A stretch of DNA of 64,000 nucleotides from Kutzneria sp044547355 (GTDB taxonomy: Bacteria > Actinomycetota > Actinomycetes > Mycobacteriales > Pseudonocardiaceae): NCBI RefSeq assembly GCF_044547355.1, contig NZ_JBIUAG010000025.1, positions 95,667 through 159,666 of the forward strand. Reading direction: 5' to 3'. The translations under genes were made by a program, and so were the position numbers. Positions 17,894 through 24,469 of this stretch are shown in pieces. The notes under the pieces were generated by a model. The model was not told where the DNA came from, searched no databases, and was given only the letters and a program-made list of their open reading frames with translations. Positions within the stretch are counted from its first letter, which is position 1. The number at the start of each line of letters is the position of its first letter.

Positions 17894-17911
17894 CGTTCGT
17901 CAAGCCGAACG
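17894..17911. promoter_or_regulatory. Inverted repeat between azlC and the XRE regulator
   Basis: CGTTCG and CGAACG separated by 6 nt, in the 66-bp divergent intergenic region. GTTCGTTCG also occurs inside the azlC start region and GAACGAAC just before the regulator start. A plausible operator for the XRE-cupin protein, unproven. Confidence 0.45.
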
Positions 17912-17933
17912 TCCCGACTGATGGAACGAACAC

Positions 17934-18497
17934 GTGGACCAGGACCGCAGCTCCGCCCCGCTGGACGTGATCGCCGCCGCGCTGCGCCGGGAACGAGACC
18001 GGGCCGGCCTCTCGCTCAGCGAGCTGGCCAAGCGCGCCGGTATCGCCAAGAGCACCCTCTCCCAGCTCGAGTCGGCCTCCGGCAACCCCTCCGTGGAGAC
18101 GCTGTGGGCGCTCGGCGTGGCGCTGGGCGTCCCCTTCTCCCGCCTCGTCGACCCACCCCGGCCGCCCGTCCGCGTCGTCCGCTTCGGCGAGGGCCCCTAC
18201 CTTCGCTCCGACCAGTCCAACTACGCCGCCGCCCTGCTCTCCGCCTGTCCCCCCGGCGCCCGGCGCGACATCTACCTCGCCACCATGAGCTCCGACGCCG
18301 GGCGACACTCCGTGCCCCACATGCCCGGCACCGTCGAACACCTCGTCGTCTCCACCGGCCGCGTCCTCGCCGGCCCCGCCGACGACCCCGTCGAACTCGG
18401 CCCCGGCGACTACCTCTCCTACCCCGGCGACATCCCCCACCTCTACCAGGCCCTTGCCCCCGACAGCGTGACGGTCATGGTGATAGAGCACGTGTAA
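17934..18497 (+). CDS. XRE family transcriptional regulator with cupin domain
   Basis: A 187-residue regulator starting with GTG. Residues about 10-65 form a Cro/CI-type helix-turn-helix (L-S-L-S-E-L-A-K-R-A-G-I-A-K-S-T-L-S-Q-L-E). The C-terminal part is a cupin barrel (P-G-T-V-E-H-L and G-D-Y-L-S-Y-P-G-D-I-P-H) that probably senses a small ligand. Divergent placement 66 bp from azlC is the standard arrangement for a regulator of amino acid efflux by AzlCD. Confidence 0.9.
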   Translation: MDQDRSSAPLDVIAAALRRERDRAGLSLSELAKRAGIAKSTLSQLESASGNPSVETLWALGVALGVPFSRLVDPPRPPVRVVRFGEGPYLRSDQSNYAAALLSACPPGARRDIYLATMSSDAGRHSVPHMPGTVEHLVVSTGRVLAGPADDPVELGPGDYLSYPGDIPHLYQALAPDSVTVMVIEHV

Positions 18498-18523
18498 TCC
18501 GATCGTGGCGAACGACCTGGGGC

Positions 18524-18529
18524 TAGCCT
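18524..18529 (+). promoter_or_regulatory. -10-like element for the toxin-antitoxin pair
   Basis: TAGCCT ends 6 bp before the antitoxin ATG, so transcription would begin at or next to the start codon, giving a leaderless mRNA. No clear -35 hexamer. Confidence 0.4.
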
Positions 18530-18535
18530 GAACAC

Positions 18536-18778
18536 ATGTCCGAGAACGCGTGGGCGCACGACCCGGCCCACATCGAACCCCCGACAGGACGGGTCATCCG
18601 ACCAGCAGTCCTGTCCCTTGACGCGTATATCGAACGCGCCGACACGGAACGCAAGTCCTTCAACGGTCCGACGATGGGCGAGTGGCTGGACGAGATCCGA
18701 AAGCTCGACTGGGGCACCGTCACGATCGAGGACATCGTGGACGATATCCGCAGCTACCGCGACAGGGACGAAGCGTGA
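18536..18778 (+). CDS. Putative antitoxin of a VapBC-type module
   Basis: An 80-residue acidic protein whose stop overlaps the start of a PIN-domain toxin by 4 bp (GTGA). Size and position make it the antitoxin. I do not recognise a known DNA-binding fold (RHH, Phd or AbrB) with confidence; the C-terminal half (E-W-L-D-E-I-R-K-L-D-W and I-E-D-I-V-D-D-I-R-S-Y) looks like amphipathic helices suited to cover the toxin. No ribosome-binding site is seen; see the leaderless -10 element upstream. Confidence 0.75.
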   Translation: MSENAWAHDPAHIEPPTGRVIRPAVLSLDAYIERADTERKSFNGPTMGEWLDEIRKLDWGTVTIEDIVDDIRSYRDRDEA

Positions 18779-19179
18779 CCGAAACCATTGTCGTCGACGC
18801 ATCGGCGTTGGTGGCTGTGTTCATCGGGAAGGCGACGCCTCCCCAACTGCTGCAACGGATCGTGTCCGCACGGGCTTTCGCTCCGCACCTGATCGACCTC
18901 GAGGTCCTGCACGTCCTCAGTCGCCGCGAGCGCCACGGCGCGGTGCCACCGGCGACCGCCAAAGCCGCGGTCGACCGACTGCCGACACTGCCCATCACCC
19001 GTATCGAACACCAACCGTTCGTGCCGCGGCTCTGGGAACTCCGGCACAGCATCACGGCGTATGACGCGTCATACATCGCCCTCGCCGAGCAACTGGGTGT
19101 CCCGCTGATCACTTGCGACGGAAAACTGGCCCGTAGCCATGGGCACAGCGCGAAGATCGAGCTGTATCCGGTGTCGTGA
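18775..19179 (+). CDS. vapC: PIN-domain ribonuclease toxin (VapC family)
   Basis: A 134-residue PIN domain, the toxin of the adjacent antitoxin. The four acidic metal-binding positions are present: Asp8 (V-V-D-A-S-A), Glu43 (D-L-E-V-L), Asp97 (A-Y-D-A-S-Y) and Asp115 (T-C-D-G-K), so the nuclease should be active. VapC toxins cleave specific RNAs, often tRNAs or rRNA, when free of antitoxin. GTG at 18775 overlaps the antitoxin stop. The location between an amino acid exporter regulator and sahH is accessory. Confidence 0.9.
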   Translation: MTETIVVDASALVAVFIGKATPPQLLQRIVSARAFAPHLIDLEVLHVLSRRERHGAVPPATAKAAVDRLPTLPITRIEHQPFVPRLWELRHSITAYDASYIALAEQLGVPLITCDGKLARSHGHSAKIELYPVS

Positions 19180-19222
19180 CCCACCGTTGACAGGCGGCGA
19201 AGGGGGTGGTTACCGTCGTCGG

Positions 19223-19312
19223 CGGAGCCGAGAGGCGCTGCGACGGACCAGGTCCGCCACGCTCGGCTCCGAGTGATCGTCACAAGGGCGCCTCCCCGAG
19301 CGGGAGGCGCCC
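19223..19312 (+). ncRNA. S-adenosylhomocysteine (SAH) riboswitch with terminator switch
   Basis: In the leader of sahH. Helix P1 is CGGAGCCGAG (19223-19232) with CTCGGCTCCG (19262-19271), ten perfect pairs. The conserved GGCGCTGCGAC follows, then a GGACC/GGTCC hairpin (P2). AGGCGC (19233-19238) can pair as a pseudoknot with GCGCCT (19289-19294). The same 3' strand can instead form a GC-rich hairpin with GGGAGGCGCCC (19302-19312). This matches the SAH riboswitch, an ON switch in which ligand binding blocks the alternative hairpin and permits hydrolase expression. Confidence 0.85.
19286..19312 (+). terminator. Riboswitch expression-platform hairpin
   Basis: GGGCGCCTCC and GGGAGGCGCCC form a 10-bp stem with a 6-nt loop, followed by TTCGTCGT. 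Its 5' strand is the pseudoknot strand of the SAH aptamer, so the two structures exclude each other. Confidence 0.75.
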
Positions 19313-19358
19313 TTCGTCGTGAGGCCGCCTCTCCGCGAAGCATGCGGAGGATACCGAC

Positions 19359-20819
19359 ATGAGCACGAAGCTGAGGCAGGTCAACGGGATCGACTTCGCG
19401 GTCGCGGACCTGTCGCTGGCGGCGGCTGGGCGGCACCAGATCCGGCTGGCGGAGCTGGAGATGCCGGGCCTGATGGCGCTGCGTCGGGAGTTCGGTGAGA
19501 GCAAGCCGTTGCGGGGGGCCAGGATCGCGGGCTCGCTGCACATGACGGTGCAGACGGCGGTGCTGATCGAGACGCTGGTGGACCTGGGCGCGCAGGTGCG
19601 CTGGGTGTCCTGCAACATCTTCTCCACGCAGGACGAGGCGGCGGCCGCGGTGGTGGTGGGTCGCGAGGGCACGGTCGATGAGCCCAAGGGCACGCCGGTG
19701 TTCGCCTGGAAGGGCGAGACGCTGGCGGAGTACTGGTGGTGCACGGACCAGCTGTTCACGTTCCCGGGCGGCGAGGTCCCGAACATGATCGTGGACGACG
19801 GCGGCGACGCGACCATGTTGGTGCACAAGGGAGTCGAGTTCGAGAAGGCCGGCGCCGTGCCGCAGCCGACCGAGGACGACCCCGAGGAGTACGGGATCCT
19901 GCTGGCGACGATCCGGGCCAGCATCGAGCGTGACGCCAACCGCTTCACCCGGGTCGCCGAGCAGATGATCGGCGTGACCGAGGAGACCACGGCCGGGGTG
20001 AACCGGATGTACCGGCTGGCCGCCGACGGCGAGCTGCTGTTCCCGGCGATCAACGTCAACGACTCGGTGACGAAGTCGAAGTTCGACAACAAGTACGGCA
20101 TCCGGCACTCGCTGGCCGACGGCCTCAACCGGGCCACCGACGTGATGCTGGGCGGCAAGCTCGCGGTGGTCTGCGGCTACGGCGACGTGGGCAAGGGCGC
20201 GGCCGAGGCGCTGCGCGGCCAGGGCGCCCGGGTCGTGGTGACCGAGGTCGACCCGATCTGCGCGCTGCAGGCCTCGATGGAGGGCCTGGAGGTCGTGCAC
20301 CTGGACGACGTGGCCCACAAGGGCGACATCTTCATCACCACCACCGGCAACCGCGACATCATCATGACCGAGCACATGGCCCGGATGAAGCACAACGCGA
20401 TCGTCGGCAACGTCGGCCACTTCGACAACGAGATCGACATGGCCGGGCTGGCCAAGGTGCCGGGCATCCGCAAGGTGGAGATCAAGCCGCAGGTGCACGA
20501 GTGGGTGTTCCCGGACGGCCACGCGATCATCGTGCTGTCCGAGGGCCGGCTGATGAACCTGGGCAACGCCACCGGCCACCCCAGCTTCGTCATGTCGAAC
20601 TCGTTCTCCAACCAGGTGATCGCCCAGATCGAGCTGTTCACCAAGCCCGGCGAGTACGAGCGCCAGGTCTACCGGCTGCCCAAGCACCTGGACGAGAAGG
20701 TGGCCCGACTGCACCTGGACGCCCTGGGCGTGCGGCTGACCGAGCTGTCCAAGGTCCAGGCCTCCTACATCGGCGTCGACGTCGCCGGCCCCTACAAGCC
20801 CGACCACTACCGCTACTGA
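19359..20819 (+). CDS. ahcY: Adenosylhomocysteinase
   Basis: Hydrolyses S-adenosylhomocysteine to adenosine and homocysteine, relieving product inhibition of methyltransferases and closing the methyl cycle. The 486-residue protein has the NAD-binding motif V-C-G-Y-G-D-V-G-K-G, the substrate-binding S-L-H-M-T-V-Q-T region and the C-terminal K-P-D-H-Y-R-Y signature. ATG at 19359 follows GGAGG. It is monocistronic, controlled by the SAH riboswitch upstream, and terminates at the palindrome downstream. Also called sahH. Confidence 0.97.
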   Translation: MSTKLRQVNGIDFAVADLSLAAAGRHQIRLAELEMPGLMALRREFGESKPLRGARIAGSLHMTVQTAVLIETLVDLGAQVRWVSCNIFSTQDEAAAAVVVGREGTVDEPKGTPVFAWKGETLAEYWWCTDQLFTFPGGEVPNMIVDDGGDATMLVHKGVEFEKAGAVPQPTEDDPEEYGILLATIRASIERDANRFTRVAEQMIGVTEETTAGVNRMYRLAADGELLFPAINVNDSVTKSKFDNKYGIRHSLADGLNRATDVMLGGKLAVVCGYGDVGKGAAEALRGQGARVVVTEVDPICALQASMEGLEVVHLDDVAHKGDIFITTTGNRDIIMTEHMARMKHNAIVGNVGHFDNEIDMAGLAKVPGIRKVEIKPQVHEWVFPDGHAIIVLSEGRLMNLGNATGHPSFVMSNSFSNQVIAQIELFTKPGEYERQVYRLPKHLDEKVARLHLDALGVRLTELSKVQASYIGVDVAGPYKPDHYRY

Positions 20820-20843
20820 CCCGCCCCACGCCACTGACCGCTT

Positions 20844-20888
20844 GGAAGGGGGCTTTCCTCCACTCCAAGTGGAGGAAAGCCCCCTTCC
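20844..20888. repeat. Long palindrome, copy 2 of the convergent-gene family
   Basis: Two perfect 21-bp arms (20844-20864 and 20868-20888) around a 3-nt loop. The core is the same as in the copies at 3064 and 23322. It lies between sahH and the convergent crotonase gene and probably terminates both. Confidence 0.85.
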
Positions 20889-20894
20889 GAGCGT

Positions 20895-21653
20895 CTAGTC
20901 GGGGTGGCGGCTGCGGGACAGGAAGGCCGTCACGCCGCGTTGGAAGTCCTCATAGGACACTGCCGGGCCGCTGGCGAAGCTGTCGGCGGCGGCCCGGGTC
21001 GGGGACAGCCCGACGCTGACGGCCTGTTTGGCGGCGATCAACGCGGCCCGGGGCTGGGCGGCCACCGCGCCGGCCAGCTCCCGGGTCGCGGCGGCCAGGT
21101 CCGCGGCCGGCACGCGCCGGTTGACCAGGCCGGCCGCCATGGCCTCGGCGGCGTCCAGCAAACGCCCGGTGTACAACAGTTCCCGGGCCAGGCCGTGCCC
21201 GGCGAGCAGGGCCAGCCGGGCGGCGAAGGCCGGGCTGACCAGGATTCCCAGCCGCGCGATGGGCATGCCGATACGGGCGTCCTCGGCGAAAACCCTGAGG
21301 TCACAAGCCAAAGCCAACTGACAGCCGGCGCCGGCGGCCACGCCGTCGACCTGGGCGATCACCGGCGTCGGGCATTCCTCGATGGCGGTGCAGGCGGCCT
21401 CCATGGCGGCGAAGGCCTCCTCCACGTCGTCGGGCGCGGCGTGCACCCACTCGCGCAGGTCGGACCCGGCGCTGAAGGTGCCGCCGCTGCCGCGCACCAC
21501 GATCACCCGGATCCCTTGCTCCGAAGCCAGTTCACGGAACGTCAACTCCAGGGCGCGCCAGTCGTCGTGTCCCAACGCGTTGGCGCTGCCACCGGAGCCG
21601 AGCACCACTTCCGCGCTCGAACCGTCCACGCCGACCGTGACGTTTGCCGACAC
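20895..21653 (-). CDS. Enoyl-CoA hydratase/isomerase (crotonase) family protein lacking catalytic Glu residues
   Basis: A 252-residue crotonase-fold protein. The oxyanion-hole segments are present (F-S-A-G-S-D-L and V-A-A-G-A-G-C). The two glutamates of classical enoyl-CoA hydratase are replaced: Gln112 in G-C-Q-L-A where E-L-A is usual, and Ile132 in G-M-P-I where P-E is usual. The family includes hydratases, isomerases, dehalogenases and hydrolases, so a reaction other than hydration, or no catalysis, is likely. It is divergent from the lactate permease with an inverted repeat between them. Confidence 0.85.
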   Translation of the reverse strand: MSANVTVGVDGSSAEVVLGSGGSANALGHDDWRALELTFRELASEQGIRVIVVRGSGGTFSAGSDLREWVHAAPDDVEEAFAAMEAACTAIEECPTPVIAQVDGVAAGAGCQLALACDLRVFAEDARIGMPIARLGILVSPAFAARLALLAGHGLARELLYTGRLLDAAEAMAAGLVNRRVPAADLAAATRELAGAVAAQPRAALIAAKQAVSVGLSPTRAAADSFASGPAVSYEDFQRGVTAFLSRSRHPD

Positions 21654-21687
21654 CCGGGCCTCCCCACTTGTGTCAACTGTGGATCCC

Positions 21688-21712
21688 TAGTCCACCACGA
21701 CGGCGTGGACTA
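21688..21712. promoter_or_regulatory. Inverted repeat between crotonase and lactate permease genes
   Basis: TAGTCCAC and GTGGACTA, perfect 8-bp arms with a 9-nt spacer, in the 98-bp divergent region. Symmetry and position suggest a regulator site (GntR-like regulators often control lactate permeases), but no regulator gene is adjacent. Confidence 0.45.
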
Positions 21713-21751
21713 CCGTCTGCCGGACCCTTCAACGGCGAGGTGGTCCCGCCC

Positions 21752-23320
21752 ATGTACACCCCCGTCCTTGCCCCGATCGCCGGTTCGCTCCCCCTGTCCG
21801 CCCTTGTCGCGGCGCTGCCGCTGGTCGTGTTGTTCGTGCTGCTGGGCGTGTTCCGCCTGCGGGCCTGGCTGGCCGCGGCGATCTCGCTGGCGGTGAGCCT
21901 GCTGGTCGCGGTGCTCGGCTATCCGATGCCCGTCGGGCCGGCCGTGCTGGCGGCCACCGAGGGCGCGGCCTTCGGCTTCTTCCCGATCCTGTGGATCGTG
22001 GTCAACGCGATCTGGATCTACAACATGACCGTCCACACCGGACACTTCGACGTGCTGCGCCGGTCATTCGCGCGGATCAGCGACGATCACCGGATCCAGG
22101 GCGTGATCGTCGCGTTCTGCTTCGGCGCGCTGCTGGAGGCCCTGGCCGGCTTCGGCACGCCGGTCGCGGTGACCAGCGTGATGTTGGTGGCGCTGGGTTT
22201 CCAGCCGCTGAAGGCGGCCGCGGTGGCCCTGGTGGCCAACACCGCGCCGGTCGCGTTCGGCGCGCTGGCCGCGCCGATCACCACCCTGGCCACGGTGTCC
22301 GGGCTGCCGCTGTCCGACCTGGCGGCGATGGTCGGCCGGCAGACGCCGGTGCTGGCCCTGTTCGTGCCGATGACGCTGGTCGGCATCATCGACGGCTGGC
22401 GCGGCGTGCGCGAGACGCTGCCGGCCACCCTGTCCTGCGGCATCGTGTTCGCCGTCGCCCAGTACGCCACGTCGAACTTCTTCAGCGCTCCCCTGACCGA
22501 CATCGTGGCGTCCCTGCTCAGCGCGCTGGCCGTGGTGCTGATGATCCGCCGCCGCGTGAGCACGACGGAGACCGAGGACAGCCGGGCCGAGGTGATGCGC
22601 GCCTACGCCCCGTACGCGATCATCATCGCCGTCTTCGGACTGGCCCAGATCCCGGTGGTCAAGAACGCCCTCACCGCCGTCACGGTCAGCTTCAACTGGC
22701 CCGGACTGCACCTGAACACCTTGAGCGGCAAGGCATCCACGCTGCCGCTGTTCAAGTTGGACTGGCTCGCCGCCGCCGGCACGCTGCTGGTCGTCGCCGG
22801 CCTGATCACCATCCCCGTGATCAGGATCGGCGCCGGGGCCGCGCTGCGCGCCTACGGCGGCACCTACCGCCAGCTCGCCACCGCGATCGTCACGGTGATG
22901 GCCGTGCTGGCCCTGGCCTACGTGATGAACGCCAGCGGGCAGACCACCACCCTGGGCACCTGGATGGCCAACGCCGGCGGACTGTTCGCGCTGCTGTCGC
23001 CGGTGCTTGGCTGGCTCGGCGTCGCCGTCACCGGCTCCGACACCTCGTCCAACTCCCTGTTCGGCGCGCTCCAGGTGACCGCCGCCCAGCACACCGGCCT
23101 GAGCCCGACCCTGATGGCCGCGGCCAACTCGGCCGGCGGCGTGCTGGGCAAGATGATCAGCCCGCAGAACCTGGCCATCGTGGCCGGCGCGGTCGGCCTG
23201 GCCGGCCGTGAGGGCGACGTGTTCCGCCGGGTCTTCCTGTGGAGCCTGATCCTGCTGGCCGTGATGTGCCTGCTCGTCTTCCTCCAGTCCACCCCCATCC
23301 TGGGCTGGATGGTCGTCTGA
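21752..23320 (+). CDS. lctP: L-lactate permease (LctP family)
   Basis: A 522-residue integral membrane protein with about 13 helices, matching the lactate/glycolate permease family: G-F-F-P-I-L-W-I-V-V-N-A-I near residue 70, L-L-E-A-L-A-G-F-G-T-P-V-A and the late S-D-T-S-S-N-S-L-F-G motif. It imports L-lactate (and glycolate) by proton symport. ATG at 21752 is chosen; an in-frame GTG at 21740 is also possible. No lactate dehydrogenase gene is adjacent. Confidence 0.92.
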   Translation: MYTPVLAPIAGSLPLSALVAALPLVVLFVLLGVFRLRAWLAAAISLAVSLLVAVLGYPMPVGPAVLAATEGAAFGFFPILWIVVNAIWIYNMTVHTGHFDVLRRSFARISDDHRIQGVIVAFCFGALLEALAGFGTPVAVTSVMLVALGFQPLKAAAVALVANTAPVAFGALAAPITTLATVSGLPLSDLAAMVGRQTPVLALFVPMTLVGIIDGWRGVRETLPATLSCGIVFAVAQYATSNFFSAPLTDIVASLLSALAVVLMIRRRVSTTETEDSRAEVMRAYAPYAIIIAVFGLAQIPVVKNALTAVTVSFNWPGLHLNTLSGKASTLPLFKLDWLAAAGTLLVVAGLITIPVIRIGAGAALRAYGGTYRQLATAIVTVMAVLALAYVMNASGQTTTLGTWMANAGGLFALLSPVLGWLGVAVTGSDTSSNSLFGALQVTAAQHTGLSPTLMAAANSAGGVLGKMISPQNLAIVAGAVGLAGREGDVFRRVFLWSLILLAVMCLLVFLQSTPILGWMVV

Positions 23321-23321
23321 A

Positions 23322-23376
23322 CGCTTGGAAGGGGGCTTTCCTCCACTCGGAGTGAAGGAAAGCCCCCTTCCAAGCG
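23322..23376. repeat. Long palindrome, copy 3 of the convergent-gene family
   Basis: 26-bp arms (23322-23347 and 23351-23376) with one mismatch and a 3-nt loop, starting one base after the lactate permease stop and ending 6 bp before the pdxS stop. Core shared with copies 1 and 2. Confidence 0.85.
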
Positions 23377-23382
23377 GGGGAA

Positions 23383-24282
23383 CTACCAGCCGCGGGTGGC
23401 CAGGAGCTGGGACTCGGGGAGCTCGGAGACGTTGATGCCGACCATGGCCTCGCCCAGGCCGCGGGAGACCTTGGCGATGACGTCGGGGTCGTCGTGGAAG
23501 GTGGTGGCCTTGACGATGGCCTCGGCCCGCTTGACCGGGTCGCCGGACTTGAAGATGCCGGAGCCGACGAACACGCCCTCGGCGCCGAGCTGCATCATCA
23601 TGGCGGCGTCGGCCGGGGTGGCGATGCCGCCGGCGGTGAACAGCACGACCGGCAGCTTGCCGGTGGTGGCGATCTCCTTGACCAGCTCGTACGGCGCGCG
23701 CAGCTCCTTGGCGGCGGCGTAGAGCTCGGCGTCGTCCAGCACGGTCAGGCGGCGGATGTCGGCCCGGATCTGGCGCATGTGCCGGGTGGCCTCGACGACG
23801 TTGCCGGTGCCGGCCTCGCCCTTGGAGCGGATCATGGCCGCGCCCTCGGCGATGCGGCGCAGGGCCTCGCCCAGGTTGGTGGCGCCGCACACGAACGGCA
23901 CGGTGAAGGGCCACTTGTCGATGTGGTTGGCCTCGTCGGCCGGGGTGAGCACCTCGGACTCGTCGATGTAGTCGACGCCGAGCGACTGCAGCACCTGGGC
24001 CTCGACGAAGTGGCCGATGCGGGCCTTGGCCATCACCGGGATGGACACCGCGGCGACGATGCCGTCGATCATGTCGGGGTCGCTCATCCGGGCGACGCCG
24101 CCCTGCACGCGGATGTCGGCCGGCACGCGCTCCAGCGCCATGACGGCGACCGCGCCGGCGTCCTCGGCGATCTTGGCCTGCTCCGGCGTGACGACGTCCA
24201 TGATCACGCCGCCCTTGAGCATCTCGGCCATGCCGCGCTTGACCCGCGCGGTGCCGGTGGCGGGAGTGGTGTCGATAGTCAA
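23383..24282 (-). CDS. pdxS: Pyridoxal 5'-phosphate synthase lyase subunit PdxS
   Basis: Builds PLP from ribose 5-phosphate, glyceraldehyde 3-phosphate and ammonia supplied by PdxT. The 299-residue TIM-barrel protein starts at TTG (24282) with GAAAGG 8 nt upstream. K-R-G-M-A-E-M-L-K-G-G-V-I-M-D, V-M-A-K-A-R-I-G-H-F and G-V-F-V-G-S-G-I-F are canonical, including the active-site lysines. The partner pdxT is at 14.6-15.2 kb, an unusual separation. The long open frame upstream overlaps the divergent EF-G-like gene and is not coding. Confidence 0.97.
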   Translation of the reverse strand: MTIDTTPATGTARVKRGMAEMLKGGVIMDVVTPEQAKIAEDAGAVAVMALERVPADIRVQGGVARMSDPDMIDGIVAAVSIPVMAKARIGHFVEAQVLQSLGVDYIDESEVLTPADEANHIDKWPFTVPFVCGATNLGEALRRIAEGAAMIRSKGEAGTGNVVEATRHMRQIRADIRRLTVLDDAELYAAAKELRAPYELVKEIATTGKLPVVLFTAGGIATPADAAMMMQLGAEGVFVGSGIFKSGDPVKRAEAIVKATTFHDDPDVIAKVSRGLGEAMVGINVSELPESQLLATRGW

Positions 24283-24469
24283 CGTGCCGACCTTTCGGGA
24301 CGTGCCAGCGGGGGTACGCCTCCGATGGTAGGTCGCACGTGGACTGGTGTTTGAGGCCAATCTGACGGAATTTCGGAAGGCCACTTCACCGGCGGGCTTG
24401 TCCGAGCAGCCGTTCCGGTGTGAGATCGAACACATCAAGGTGTATTCCGTTCGTACGGGAGGTGACCCC

